NCBI GenBank assembly: GCA_028277725.1
Contig: JANQFX010000030.1
Span: 1-35,157, forward strand
Source: Thiohalocapsa sp.
GTDB taxonomy: Bacteria; Pseudomonadota; Gammaproteobacteria; Chromatiales; Chromatiaceae
DNA length: 35,157 nt
Direction of reading: 5' to 3'
Shown here: positions 24,701 to 33,436 of the stretch, piece by piece
Position numbering within the stretch: position 1 is the first letter of the stretch
Layout: every line of letters starts with the position of its first letter
Translations under genes and position numbers: made by a program
The notes under the pieces: model-generated
The model's database searches: none
Told to the model about the DNA's origin: nothing
Seen by the model: the letters and a program-made list of their open reading frames with translations, nothing else

Positions 24701-24799
24701 GCCCATGCTCTGGAAGCCCCAGATGCCGCCCCCGACCAGGACGATGACCAGGAGCCAGGAGATGACCGGCGTCCTGACCGAATACTCGGCGATGTTCAC
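21719..24799 (-). CDS. RND efflux pump inner-membrane permease
   Basis: A 1026-residue AcrB-type transporter, full family length. It begins NIAEYSVRTPVISWLLVIVL (first membrane helix), with the porter domain starting KVITYYPGASAQQVQDEV. The central membrane region contains LGMLVDNAIVVAEG, the TM4 segment with the proton-relay acidic residue. A second porter domain follows, then the last six helices (LGALALVGLLIKNAIVLIEE). Start is GTG 24799, six bases after the adaptor stop. By motif order it belongs with single-permease, VexK/MexK-like HAE1 pumps; the substrate is not predictable. No outer-membrane channel gene or regulator is present nearby. Confidence 0.93.
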   Translation of the reverse strand: MNIAEYSVRTPVISWLLVIVLVGGGIWGFQSMGKLEDPAFTVKLAKVITYYPGASAQQVQDEVTYHVEDAIQLMEQVKWIKRSISRPGMSDITIEFKDRYRADDFPNIYDELRRKIADMQHRLPPGAQAPIVVDSFADVYGIYLSLTGEGYTWRDLWDTADYLKKQLVLVPGIRKIVIGGEQQEVAYLEISRARLGELGIPVERIGEVLRSQNLVADAGNVTVGDGYVRIWPTGESESVQSIGDALISSDDNKLIRIGDIAEIRRAYIDVPKTYVYQDGKPALSLGVSAMAGENVVEVGRALDQRIADLQGNIPIGMEIAAIYDQPKEVEQSVNGFIVSVGQAVAIVIAVLLLFMGLRVGFIIGMVLLITVAGTLFIMAIWGIELQRISLGALIIALGMLVDNAIVVAEGMLVRMNAGQSAERAAGETVGKTIWALLGGTVIGILAFAGIGFSQDSTGEFSNSLFYVILISLTLSWITAISTTPVLCGLLLKRRQSDDGDGGDAYSAAPFRVYRGLLATSLRFRWITVGVVLALFISALWGFGYVKQAFFPNANTPLFFVDIWEPEGTDIRKTREDTLRVSEFLRGLDGVEQTTSVIGGPHQRFVLTYDSKDQAAAYAQIIVQTDTRERIAEVWDQVDDYMREELYWTDPIIKGLMIGPGRDSKIEARFHGPDAAVLRELAEQAKTIMRADADAKEIRDDWREPVQVVRPVFNEQVGRQLGVSRDELSQAMQYAFDGVQVGLYRDGERLLPILVRAPAMERADVDSIQDVQVWSPVLQRSVPVAQVVKGFETVWENQVIGGRDRQQTIIASCNPRGPLASALFERLRPQIEAMDLPPGYSLSWGGEYEDQTKAQSALFGVLPPSFLAMILVSILLFGKIRQPLIIWLTVPLAIIGITAGLLGADAAFDFMSLLGALALVGLLIKNAIVLIEEIDQQIATGKDRHSAILDSGVSRMRPVVLAATTTILGLIPLLPDVFFVNMAITMMAGLGFATVLTLVIVPTLYAILFGIKEDARASRLEVQTGSA

Positions 24800-24805
24800 G
24801 GCTGG

Positions 24806-26041
24806 CTACTCCGTCGCGGCGGAATCGGACTCCGCCGCCTCCGGCGCCGATTCCGGTTCCGGCGGGCGCGTCGCCGACGCCGCGCCGAGATCGAGCGCAT
24901 CCGGTGCCTCGTCCACCCGCGGCTCCGCCTCCTCGCGCGCCGCCAGCAGCCGCACCTCCATGCCCTCGGCTAGATAGCCGACGCCGGCCACCACGACGCG
25001 GCTGCCGGGCTCCAGGTCGCCTTCCAGTTCGATGGAGCTGCCCCGCAGCCTTCCCGCCGTCACCGGTACCTTTCGCGTCTTCATGTCCGACTCGTCGACG
25101 ACCCAGACAAAGGGCGCCATGTCCGCATCGGCCGTGACCGCCGAGGCCGGCAGGATGAATGGCGTATCCTCGGACGAGACGCGGCTAAAGTCGGCTGTCA
25201 CGGTCGCCGTCATCCCCGGAAACACCAGGAAGTCCTCCGGCGCCGGCATGGAGAAGGTTGCCTCGAAGGTTTGGGTCGCGGGATCGGCACGCGTGGAGAG
25301 CTCCCGCAGCCTGAGGTCGAAGGTCTGCCCCGGCCTGTTATCGAAGGAGGCCATGACGGGAACCCGGCCGGGCTCCGGCCTGCCGGAATCGGAAGGCCTC
25401 ACGCCGATCACCACGGCCTCGGGGACGTCCACCTTGATCTGCAACGACTGGTTGTCCTGCATGGCCAGCACCGGCTGCTTGGCCTGGACCTCCTCAAACC
25501 GCTCTGCGTAGCGCTGGCTGATCACGCCGTCGAAGGAGGCTTGCAGCTTGGTGTACGCGAGATCCTGTTCTGCCCGCTCCAGTGCCGCCCCGGCCGTTTT
25601 CCAAGCCGCCTCCTTCGCATCGAAGTCGGTTCGGGAGATGAAGTCCTGCTCCACGAGCTCCTGCGCGCGTTCGTAGTCGCTCGCGGCCTGATCGAATGTC
25701 GCCTGCGCGTCTTTCAGCGCAATCTGGTAGTCGGTGGGGTCCAGGGTGATCAGCACCTGACCCGCCTGCACCTGGTCTCCCTCCTTGACCTCGAGCGTCT
25801 GTACCGTGCCCGGCACGCGGAACGACAGCTCCGCCTTGCGCTCGGCATCGACCCGCCCGGGGAACTTGCGCTCGCTGCCGAGATCCGGGGGCTCGACCAC
25901 CATGGTCTTCACCGGCCGGATGGGCGCTGGTTGCTCCGGCCCCTGCTCGCCGGAGCAGCCGGCCGCCAGCACCGCAAAGGCCGGGAGCATGAGGGCGAGT
26001 AGGGAATGGCGCGGACGGGCATCACTCAAGTTGTTGGACAT
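24806..26041 (-). CDS. RND periplasmic adaptor (membrane-fusion) lipoprotein
   Basis: A 411-residue HlyD/AcrA-type adaptor that links the RND permease to an outer-membrane channel. The lipoprotein signal ends LAAGC with Cys29 as the lipidated residue. KTMVVEPPDL begins the membrane-proximal domain, then the barrel-sandwich half-motif GTVQTLEVKEGDQVQAGQVL, a coiled-coil hairpin (QATFDQAASDYERAQELVEQ onward) and the second lipoyl half (YTKLQASFDGVIS). An acidic, Ala/Pro-rich tail ends the protein. GGAG stands five bases before ATG 26041. It is first in the operon with the permease. Confidence 0.93.
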   Translation of the reverse strand: MSNNLSDARPRHSLLALMLPAFAVLAAGCSGEQGPEQPAPIRPVKTMVVEPPDLGSERKFPGRVDAERKAELSFRVPGTVQTLEVKEGDQVQAGQVLITLDPTDYQIALKDAQATFDQAASDYERAQELVEQDFISRTDFDAKEAAWKTAGAALERAEQDLAYTKLQASFDGVISQRYAERFEEVQAKQPVLAMQDNQSLQIKVDVPEAVVIGVRPSDSGRPEPGRVPVMASFDNRPGQTFDLRLRELSTRADPATQTFEATFSMPAPEDFLVFPGMTATVTADFSRVSSEDTPFILPASAVTADADMAPFVWVVDESDMKTRKVPVTAGRLRGSSIELEGDLEPGSRVVVAGVGYLAEGMEVRLLAAREEAEPRVDEAPDALDLGAASATRPPEPESAPEAAESDSAATE

Positions 26042-26410
26042 CGGGGCTCCAAGGATACGAGGAAGTCGACCAGGAACGCGGCGGCCCGATCGGTCGAGGA
26101 TTCGACTCGGCTCCGAATCACTCTAGCAACGAGTCGCAATAGAGGAATGCGAAGGATAACAGGAAGAGCTGCCCCGTCCGTTCGAACAACCCACGACCAA
26201 TTCTGCTGTTTTGGGACTGGCATAGGTCGTCCCTCGTTGGAATCGTGACCGCTATAATCTGTGGGGTATTCCCAGCCCTGGTAGTCTGCAGTGCCGACAC
26301 AGAACCCCGGCGATGAGCCGCATGCGGCAACTCCCACGCAGCGAGACCACGCTCAAGCGACCGGTGCGACGGGTGCCGACACGACGGCGCCTGCACCTCG
26401 CGGTTTCCGC
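26042..26410. other. Intergenic region upstream of the RND operon
   Basis: No gene supported. It must contain the minus-strand promoter for the adaptor-permease pair, but I cannot place it. A TATAAT at 26253-26258 on plus lacks a matching -35. Confidence 0.4.
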
Positions 26411-28405
26411 TCATCGCGGCGGTACGCAAGAAGCGGCCGATTCTGGGGTCGGACAGGGTAACGACGAACCGCTCGCGATTGATTCAGACCGTCGCGTTTC
26501 CGATTGCGAAGGCGCCGATCCGCTGTTCGACAGCATCGCAGCGTCAATTATGATCGACTCGTGGACCTTCACGTCGCGCCAGCGCAGCCTGCCTTCCCGA
26601 ACCCGCACCGTTCGAGCGCCATTGAGACTCCTGTACTCCCCGTCCGGCAGGTCGACGACGAACTCGAGAACGTCTCGCTGCCGTGCACTGTAGAAGTAGA
26701 AGAGCGCCGTCCGATCCGGGTTCGACGGATCCCGCCGCTCGATTGCAAGGTATGAATTGCCATCGATCAGATTCACCAGGTTCGCTGCCGACAGGCGGCG
26801 GGTCTCACCCCACTTGAGAAACGCATTGCCTTTGCGCAGGCGGATGAGTGCCCGCGTCAGCCCGAGATACTCTCTTGCCAGCGGATCGTCGAACTTGTCC
26901 CAAGGCATGAACAGCCTTGACCAGTGCGGATCATCACGACTGTAATGCTGCCAGTGCGGGTGGCCGTCGTAATAGCCCAGGCCAATCTCGTCGCCGTAGA
27001 ACAGCTTCGGTACGCCTGGCGCGACAAACAGCAGCTTCAGCGCCGCGACATAGCGATCGGGGCTGGCGTGCTTCATCGACAGCACTCGGGGGATGTCCTG
27101 GTTATTGATGAAGTTCACGAGGTTGTGGCTACGCTGACCCAATGCGTTGCGCGGTGAGCTTGCGTCCAGGATATGACCGATCATGGCCGGCGTCCCCAAG
27201 TCATCCATACGGCCGGTGAAGTAGGCCCGGACCGCTTTAGCGAACGAAAAATTGAACATGGTCGTATGACGCATTCCTTTGAGCCAGCGTACTGACCGGG
27301 AGGGCGACTGCGAACCGAGTCCCTTCTCGAAGATACCGCCATCGAAATACTCTCCGATAAGAATCAGATCCGGATGCTCGCGCCGCAGGCGGGCTTCGAG
27401 CGCACGAAGATAGTCCGGATAGATCGTCTTTACCGAGTCCAGGCGCAGGCCGTCGATGCCGAGCGCAAGCCACTTGTCGAGTGCACGGTCGAAATAATCC
27501 CTGACTTTTGCACTCCGTTGATCCAAATCGGCAAGGTTGCCGTTGACGTAACCGTCATAAAAGGTGCCGGGATCATCCCACTCGACCCAGTGCAGCGGGG
27601 GATGGAACCAGCCTTCATCAACAAAGCTCTCCCTGCAGGTTGTTCCGTCGGCAAGTCGGCACGGCGCCCCGACCAGCCTTCCGTCCTCGAACAGCGATCC
27701 CATTTCCAGGTAGTTTGCCTGGTCCAAGATGGTGGTATCGATCGGTGCCGGGCTGGTGTGATTCAAGACCACATCGAGTATGATCTTGAATGGAGGATCG
27801 TAGCTGTGCGCCCGTTTGATCAGTCGCTGCAGGAGCACACCCCGCGACAGTACTTCGTAGAGACCTTCGCCCGGCGCCGGCGGATTCACGTAATGCTCGT
27901 CGAGGCGAAAAAAATCCTTGGTCCAATAACCATGGTACGCTGAGCCCCCTAGAGCGTAGTGATAGCCGTTCACGTTGTCGAAGACGGGGGACAGCAAGAT
28001 GACTGTCACGCCGAGCCAATGCAGGTAATCGAGTTTGTCGATCACACCCTGCAGGTCGCCGCCCCAATAGCTGTCGGGACTCACACGCAGCGCATCCCCT
28101 GGCCCGTTCCATGCGAACGTCTTGTAGAGCCAGTACCGGTTGTGCCGGTCGTAGCTTGTGTCACCCGCAAAGGCGAAGTTGGGTACATCGTTTTGCCGAT
28201 TTCCATTGTAGAATCGGTCAACCATGATCGAGTAGATGACGTCGTTGCCGAGACCACCCGTCGTATCGGCGTTCAGCATAGTTGACTCGCTGCCGAGCAT
28301 CGTTACCCCCAGCCATATGGCAACCAGTCGCCAAGCGCGGTAGGGACGACAGCAACCCGCCTCCGAGTTTAACGGTTCCTGTGGTCTCCCCGTCGGACAG
28401 CGCAT
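26411..28405 (-). CDS. Secreted GH13 alpha-amylase-type enzyme
   Basis: A glycoside hydrolase of about 664 residues acting on alpha-glucans. A signal-like segment (WRLVAIWLGVTMLGSEST) comes before the barrel, which opens VIYSIMVDRFYNGNRQND. Numbering from the open-frame start at 28447: region I DVVLNH (225-230), region II GLRLDSVK with nucleophile D337, region III LIGEYFDG with acid/base E366, and region IV FINNQD with D451. Region IV normally reads NHD; here the His is Gln (Q450), a residue that usually stabilises the transition state, so specificity or rate may be unusual. The catalytic triad is intact. Start ATG 28405 has GAGG five bases upstream. The Ser-rich C-terminal tail looks disordered. 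It is last in the minus-strand glucan group. Confidence 0.88.
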   Translation of the reverse strand: MRCPTGRPQEPLNSEAGCCRPYRAWRLVAIWLGVTMLGSESTMLNADTTGGLGNDVIYSIMVDRFYNGNRQNDVPNFAFAGDTSYDRHNRYWLYKTFAWNGPGDALRVSPDSYWGGDLQGVIDKLDYLHWLGVTVILLSPVFDNVNGYHYALGGSAYHGYWTKDFFRLDEHYVNPPAPGEGLYEVLSRGVLLQRLIKRAHSYDPPFKIILDVVLNHTSPAPIDTTILDQANYLEMGSLFEDGRLVGAPCRLADGTTCRESFVDEGWFHPPLHWVEWDDPGTFYDGYVNGNLADLDQRSAKVRDYFDRALDKWLALGIDGLRLDSVKTIYPDYLRALEARLRREHPDLILIGEYFDGGIFEKGLGSQSPSRSVRWLKGMRHTTMFNFSFAKAVRAYFTGRMDDLGTPAMIGHILDASSPRNALGQRSHNLVNFINNQDIPRVLSMKHASPDRYVAALKLLFVAPGVPKLFYGDEIGLGYYDGHPHWQHYSRDDPHWSRLFMPWDKFDDPLAREYLGLTRALIRLRKGNAFLKWGETRRLSAANLVNLIDGNSYLAIERRDPSNPDRTALFYFYSARQRDVLEFVVDLPDGEYRSLNGARTVRVREGRLRWRDVKVHESIIIDAAMLSNSGSAPSQSETRRSESIASGSSLPCPTPESAASCVPPR

Positions 28406-28465
28406 CGCGGCCTCGGGGTGAGGCATTTCACTCCGTGGCGCCATCACCGGAGCGTCGTCGGCCAG

Positions 28466-29905
28466 CTAGTCCGCCACCGTGAAGAGCGGATGTAGCAGGA
28501 ACAACTGGTTGTTGCCATCGTAGTACTCCCGGACCACTGCCCCGTATCTGTACTCTCCATGAACACCCCGGTACGACGACTCGACATCGGTGGCGTACAG
28601 CAGCTCGATGAGCGGGAGCTGGGCATTCCGGAGCCAGAACTCGTTCCACGATTCCCCCTCGAGATAGGTCAACCCCCAGGCGCACAGGCCACCCATGAAT
28701 ACGCCCCCGAAAAGCAATCGGAAATTGCGATACAGTGCGTATTCTCGCTCCAACAGCGCCCCGAATGCGTCGAATCGAAAGTACGGATTGAAGTTCCTGC
28801 GCCGCGAGAATCGCTCCCCGTTCGCTCGGCGAAAGAAATAGCTAACGACAACGTTGCGCTTGTGGATCAAATGTCGTCCAGTACAGACCAGGATCTCGGT
28901 CAGAGTGCTGAAGAACGAAGCGCCGTACATTCCCCCGATTGTGAATGCAAAGATAAGGCCGTAGTTGAAGTACAGGAGCGGGTGCCAGTTGAGCGTCTGT
29001 CCATATTCGAAGTGGGCAAACATGTTGCCGACCCCGAAGGCCAATGGCGTACCAAGCACGACCAAAACGAACTTGCGGATGATCTGGAACGGCGTCGTCA
29101 TGTACGACCTCCCGGCGGCCTCGTAGAAGAACTTGGTCCAGTATTGCGGCCGCCAAAGCCATCGCCTCCATCCGCGCTCGTTCACATAGACGGGCAGCGC
29201 GAAGTCGGCCAGAGCTCGCAGCTCGAAGCGGAACTGGCTGCCGAAGATGGTCCCCGACGAAGGTCTTGCAGCGTCGCCTCTCCCATGGACGAAGAAGGTC
29301 CTATCCTTACCCTTCGGCACGAAGAAACGACGGAGGGACACCTTCAGGGACGGACCATTTTCGGTCCGGAACAATTCCGTCGCTTGGATGAAGCCGTGAA
29401 TCCTCGAGTGCGGCGACTCGCACACAATCGGGTTTCCCTTGCGATCGGCAAACACGGTCATCTCGAGCACTACATCGTCGACGACCAGATTCAGGCCGAG
29501 CGTCCTGCGCCACTCCGACCACAGGCTTTGGAAACGATCCTGGCTGAGGTAACGAGGGAAGACCTCGTGAATGAGCATGCTCGTCAACGTGAAGCCGAGC
29601 AAGCGCGGCAGGTCTAACACGGCGTTTAGGCCGATGATGGGTATGCCCATCCCGATGTAGAACATCGTGTGGGCAATGAATTTCTCCAGCACAATGCGAA
29701 GGTTGCCGAATCCTGGGATGAGCTTTCCTATGCCGTGATTCTCGAGCCAGTGCGCCGACGCCCCGAAATAGCGCACCGCGTAAAGAGGTAGGATGATCAA
29801 CGCCCACTTGCTCAGGACGAAAAGCGGCCAATGATCATTGCCCGGAACACCAAAATTGACACGAAACAGAGAAGACAACCCAAGCATTCGAATGATGTCG
29901 TCCAA
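28466..29905 (-). CDS. Polytopic membrane protein of unknown family
   Basis: About 479 residues. Hydrophobic segments lie near residues 31-47 (ALIILPLYAVRYFGA), 80-115 (FYIGMGIPIIGLNAVL and LLGFTLTSMLI), 278-298 (FVLVVLGTPLAFGVGNMFA), 311-341 (YGLIFAFTIGGMYGASFF) and 397-416 (LLFGGVFMGGLCAWGLTYL). Between them is a soluble, beta-rich domain (about 120-245) with ADRKGNPIVCESPHSRIHG. I recognise no family. The frame is open to TTG 29962, inside the preceding gene, but AGGAGG (29911-29916) five bases before TTG 29905 is a much better start. This places it 25 bases after the terpene-synthase-like fragment, likely in one transcript, and 60 bases before the amylase. Confidence 0.75.
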   Translation of the reverse strand: MDDIIRMLGLSSLFRVNFGVPGNDHWPLFVLSKWALIILPLYAVRYFGASAHWLENHGIGKLIPGFGNLRIVLEKFIAHTMFYIGMGIPIIGLNAVLDLPRLLGFTLTSMLIHEVFPRYLSQDRFQSLWSEWRRTLGLNLVVDDVVLEMTVFADRKGNPIVCESPHSRIHGFIQATELFRTENGPSLKVSLRRFFVPKGKDRTFFVHGRGDAARPSSGTIFGSQFRFELRALADFALPVYVNERGWRRWLWRPQYWTKFFYEAAGRSYMTTPFQIIRKFVLVVLGTPLAFGVGNMFAHFEYGQTLNWHPLLYFNYGLIFAFTIGGMYGASFFSTLTEILVCTGRHLIHKRNVVVSYFFRRANGERFSRRRNFNPYFRFDAFGALLEREYALYRNFRLLFGGVFMGGLCAWGLTYLEGESWNEFWLRNAQLPLIELLYATDVESSYRGVHGEYRYGAVVREYYDGNNQLFLLHPLFTVAD

Positions 29906-29930
29906 CGATGCCTCCTGCAAAGGCAAATGC

Positions 29931-30530
29931 TCAAGAAAACGTCTTAGCTCGCGGCTGCTCAAGCCATTCGCTGGCTTGACGTTTCGCTAATTCGTTCCAC
30001 ACCAGAAGAGGAATGTCATTCAGCAATTCCAAAGTCAAGAGAAGCCCATTCTCCTGCTCGCTTCGTGGCTTGTCCTTCTCGCTTGAGTAGCGGGCCGTCA
30101 GAGAATTATAGAGCTGAATAATAATCATTCGGGCTTGACGCTCGTCGATAGATTCTTCTTGAAGCAAAAAAGCTAAGTTTCGCAAGTAATCGTCTCCCTG
30201 TTGTTTTTTCTTGTCATAGGAAAAGAAATCGTTGATCAAACGCATCCGGAGGTGAACCATCTCAATGCAGCGTGTCCATTTTTTGAGGTGAGACGCTGTG
30301 ACGTCGAAGCCGGTAACAAGAAACCGAAAGACGGGCTTCAACATGCAGCTAGCGGATGCTTCTCTCAGATATCCATCCAGTGTGGCGCGGGCGTGAATGG
30401 AGGGTAAATGACAAGTCCTGATCGATTTGGCTACCTCTTGAAAGAACAGCCGTTTTAGATCCGATGAGATCCGGTTCTTCTGTTGCAGCTGCTCGAAATG
30501 ATGAGTTAGTTGGACGAGCAACTCGAGCAA
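29931..30530 (-). pseudogene. Terpene-synthase-like C-terminal fragment
   Basis: The 199 residues follow the C-terminal half of class I bacterial terpene synthases: TLDGYLREASA, FLVTGFDVTASHL, then LINDFFSYDKKKQQGDDYLRN, whose NDxxSxxK pattern matches the NSE metal-binding motif (NDxxSxxxE) except that the final Glu is Lys or Gln. Coding-like sequence continues upstream (LELREAGRAFERKSLLADRD) to an in-frame TGA at 30648-30650. The N-terminal half with the aspartate-rich DDxxD motif is missing and no good start codon or ribosome site is present (TTG 30530 is the first). It is therefore either a decayed synthase or a short non-catalytic relative. The DNA is clearly AT-richer than its neighbours. 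Confidence 0.5.
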
Positions 30531-31336
30531 TGCGTCGGATAACAGCGCTGACGGCGCCGGAGCGGCGGGATCGCGGTCGGCAAGAAGACTCTTGCGTTCA
30601 AAGGCTCTGCCGGCTTCCCGGAGCTCAAGATATTGTTGTCTGCCCCATCAAATAATCACTGATCGCATCGCATTGTCGTCTGTAGGCCATGCTGTGCTTT
30701 TGTTCATTGGGGAAGTCTTGTATAAACACGATAACGATCAGATAGAGAAGAATCGGATCGTAAGGTAGTGATTGCAGACCGGTACCCCAACTTTTCGGAC
30801 AAGAACCTGATCAAGAGTGCAATTTCCAAGATGCGTTTTGTGGAAACGAAATCGGCCGCACGGCGATGGCTGTAACGGTATATATGCTCGGGCATGTCAG
30901 TATCAATACTCTCGAAGCTACAGCTGTAATAAAAACTATTTGCGAAGTCAGCAGTGATGTCTTGGTGGACGGGTAAGTCAAAGTTGCATATGGAATTGAC
31001 CCTTGTCCCGAGATGGTTTAACTTGTCTAAAGGCATTGCGGGACACTCACCTCGATCAGCGAAAAGTGGCGAGATTCTGTTGAGTTGGCTTAAGCAATCG
31101 AATGTGGAAACCATAGGGCTCGAATCTCTGGCTACTGGCAAAAAGCAGCGACGAGCGTCGCTTTGGACAAGTCCTGACGGTTCTGCGCGGCTCAGGAGTC
31201 GAAACGAATCGTTTCGCGGCTCTTGGCAACCCGGTTGACGAAAGAGCGCCAGCTACGCCTACCAAGCATCCGTTGAGAAGCGCAGGCATCGCTGGGACCG
31301 AGAAAGATGCTCCCGAGCCGTTATCCCAATCCCATA
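30531..31336. other. AT-rich stretch without a firm gene
   Basis: A 145-residue minus-strand frame (30704-31141) has some helical, protein-like sequence (AADFVSTKRILEIALLIRFL) but no family and no good start; I give it low weight. The upstream extension of the terpene-synthase-like fragment reaches 30650. Confidence 0.35.
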
Positions 31337-33304
31337 TCAGACGCCGACGCGGAACGCCTCGGAAGCGCGTCGGCGCCGCGCGTCGGAGCTGTTCCGAAGA
31401 GTCCCGCTGGCCCGATGCCATCGGATCGGCGCCGGCTCCGACCCGTGCCAGCGCGGAACGCGGGCGGTACGACTGCCGGCTTCCTGCGGCTCGCCGACGT
31501 CCCCGAAGAGGAGCCGCCTCAATCCGTGCGAGAAATCGTCGCGACGCGCCAAGGCAATCATGTTCCGCATGCTCGTCCGTCTGACAACGCGTCTTGTTTC
31601 GGTATCATCGAACGCGGCTTTCGCCCTCAGCATTGCTTGCGCAATGCTGTTTGTGTTGTGCTGGAATACCTGCCGGCGATAGAAGGCATTCGTGAAGAAG
31701 AGGCTCTTCATCATCGCGGAGAGCGAAGAACGCAGAAACGGCTTGGGCTTATCGATGTCGGGCCAGATGTCGATGAAAAAGGTGGTTGCCGGAGCGAACA
31801 GATCGAGCTGGCCACCATTGGCTCCGGTAACGACGAAACCGCCCTGGATGGCCGCCCAGATCGGCGCGTACCCGAAGGGCTCGAAATAGGATGCCATCAA
31901 CGCCCCATCTGCCCCGGCGGCGATAGCCATCTCTTCGCTCGGTGCGAAGTGTCGATGCGCGATATTCTCGGGGAACCGATCAATCAGGCCTTGTAGTGTC
32001 GAGACGTCCTGAGGATGGACGCCCTGGTCCGTGTCGCAGAAGAATGCCACTTGAAGACCGGTGTTGCCGTCCTCCAACAAGAGCTCGAGCGCCCGCAGCA
32101 CCGCGGAGGGCTGTTTCTGTTGTGTAAACCGGTGAGACCACAACAGCAGAAACGCCTCCGGGCGCCTGGGTAGTCCGAAATAGGCTTGCGCTGCGGCCTT
32201 CAAGTCCGGCTTTGTTGTCTCGAGCTGGCTGTGGTCGGTGATTATCAGCCTGTCGGTAATGGCAATCGGGTTATTCAGGCCGACCAGTACAGATTGGGTC
32301 TTGAGGTCGCGAAAGAGTTGGTGCAGCCCCGCGCCGCGCTCGACCGTTGCCAGTTCCGCCGCGTGAGTCGGTGATACGGCGACGGCTTTGCCCTTGAGCC
32401 TGTCCTGTTGGAGTGCAGTCAGCGCGCCGGCGAGGAGATTGGCGTTGCCGAACCACCGATACAGAGAGCGGGAAACGTGGCCCGCCGGCCAGCCAAGCAC
32501 GTCCAACAGGTCTGGGGTGCAGATGCCCTGATGCAGCGCATTGTGCAGGTGCTGAACGTAGTAGATCGCCTCTGCCAGCGTTCGATGCTCGGGCTCCAGA
32601 ATCTCGCCGGCGAGTGCACCGAAGTGCCAGTCCTGAGCCCACAGCACGTCGTAGCGGATACCAGACTCGACAATGAACCGGACGACCGCTTTCGCCATGG
32701 CGCTGAGCACGACTGCATTGAGCTCTTCCGGGCGTGTGATGTACCGCCGCACGAGCGGATGAAGCGTGCCCAGAAGCGGCGTGTTCGCCACCGTAGGCGG
32801 GGGTTCCGGCCAGACCGGGCAGCTGTAACTATTCTGATTGATGCGCAGGCTGTGAAAGCGCGGCAGGGAGCCCAGATTTCGCTGTCCCGCCAAACGGTTC
32901 GCGGCAAGGATCGTCGCGTAGGCGGCGTTCGAGCCCATCAGCTCCTTGTTGTGAAACAGCCAAGCGCGTGATCCGTTCGGCTGGGTGTGAGCGTAGACAT
33001 CGAATAGGAAACAATACACGTCCCCGGTCACTGGATCGAAGAGGTCGACAGGAATGCCCGCAAGGGGTGATCCCAACGCGGCCCCAACGGAGGCTCGGAT
33101 CCTCTCTGTCAGCGGGAGCGCCCACTCGATACAAGGAAACAGAGCACTAGTCTGGCTGACGAAATCGCCGAGCCCACCGTAGGCGCCGAGTTTCGAGTGC
33201 TGGATGACAGGGCTGAGGACAAATCTCCTCGTACTGTGGACACGTCCATACAAGCGGGTACGATGGCGACGTGAGCTTGCCGCCAGTAGGGAATATCGGC
33301 TCAT
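31337..33304 (-). CDS. Glycogen/starch-synthase-like GT5 glycosyltransferase
   Basis: About 655 residues, longer than the usual 480. The GT5 signatures are in order: SKLGAYGGLGDFV (the nucleotide-sugar-binding KxGG loop with a two-residue insertion), VLWAQDWHFGALAGE, YYVQHLHNALHQG, AVSPTHAAEL, LLWSHRFTQQKQ and SYFEPFGYAPIWAAIQGG followed by TGANGGQLDLF. Such enzymes extend alpha-1,4-glucans from ADP- or UDP-glucose. Met 33304 has AGGAAAG seven bases upstream and was chosen over the open-frame start at 33424. The last 50 residues are Arg-rich and unlike the family, perhaps a readthrough of a frameshifted end. It heads the minus-strand group ending with the secreted GH13 enzyme. Confidence 0.85.
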   Translation of the reverse strand: MSRYSLLAASSRRHRTRLYGRVHSTRRFVLSPVIQHSKLGAYGGLGDFVSQTSALFPCIEWALPLTERIRASVGAALGSPLAGIPVDLFDPVTGDVYCFLFDVYAHTQPNGSRAWLFHNKELMGSNAAYATILAANRLAGQRNLGSLPRFHSLRINQNSYSCPVWPEPPPTVANTPLLGTLHPLVRRYITRPEELNAVVLSAMAKAVVRFIVESGIRYDVLWAQDWHFGALAGEILEPEHRTLAEAIYYVQHLHNALHQGICTPDLLDVLGWPAGHVSRSLYRWFGNANLLAGALTALQQDRLKGKAVAVSPTHAAELATVERGAGLHQLFRDLKTQSVLVGLNNPIAITDRLIITDHSQLETTKPDLKAAAQAYFGLPRRPEAFLLLWSHRFTQQKQPSAVLRALELLLEDGNTGLQVAFFCDTDQGVHPQDVSTLQGLIDRFPENIAHRHFAPSEEMAIAAGADGALMASYFEPFGYAPIWAAIQGGFVVTGANGGQLDLFAPATTFFIDIWPDIDKPKPFLRSSLSAMMKSLFFTNAFYRRQVFQHNTNSIAQAMLRAKAAFDDTETRRVVRRTSMRNMIALARRDDFSHGLRRLLFGDVGEPQEAGSRTARVPRWHGSEPAPIRWHRASGTLRNSSDARRRRASEAFRVGV

Positions 33305-33436
33305 CTCTTGGCTTTCCTTAAGATGGTTGGTAACGGCGCAACAGCGAGCTGTACAAATTGGACGTTGCAGCGATTCGCAGCGGCGACGGGGTTGTATGGC
33401 CCCGCGCGCCGAAACATGGCGCATGCCTTACGGATA

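Noticed and set aside
22382..24973. Long plus-strand open frames opposite the RND permease (22382-23677, 23807-24973)
   Set aside because: They are complements of a well-conserved minus-strand gene in GC-rich DNA and have Arg/Ala/Gly/Asp-rich, motif-free translations.
26253..26258. Perfect TATAAT on the plus strand
   Set aside because: No -35 hexamer at 16-18 bases and no extended -10; downstream on plus there is only the 3' end of a minus-strand gene.
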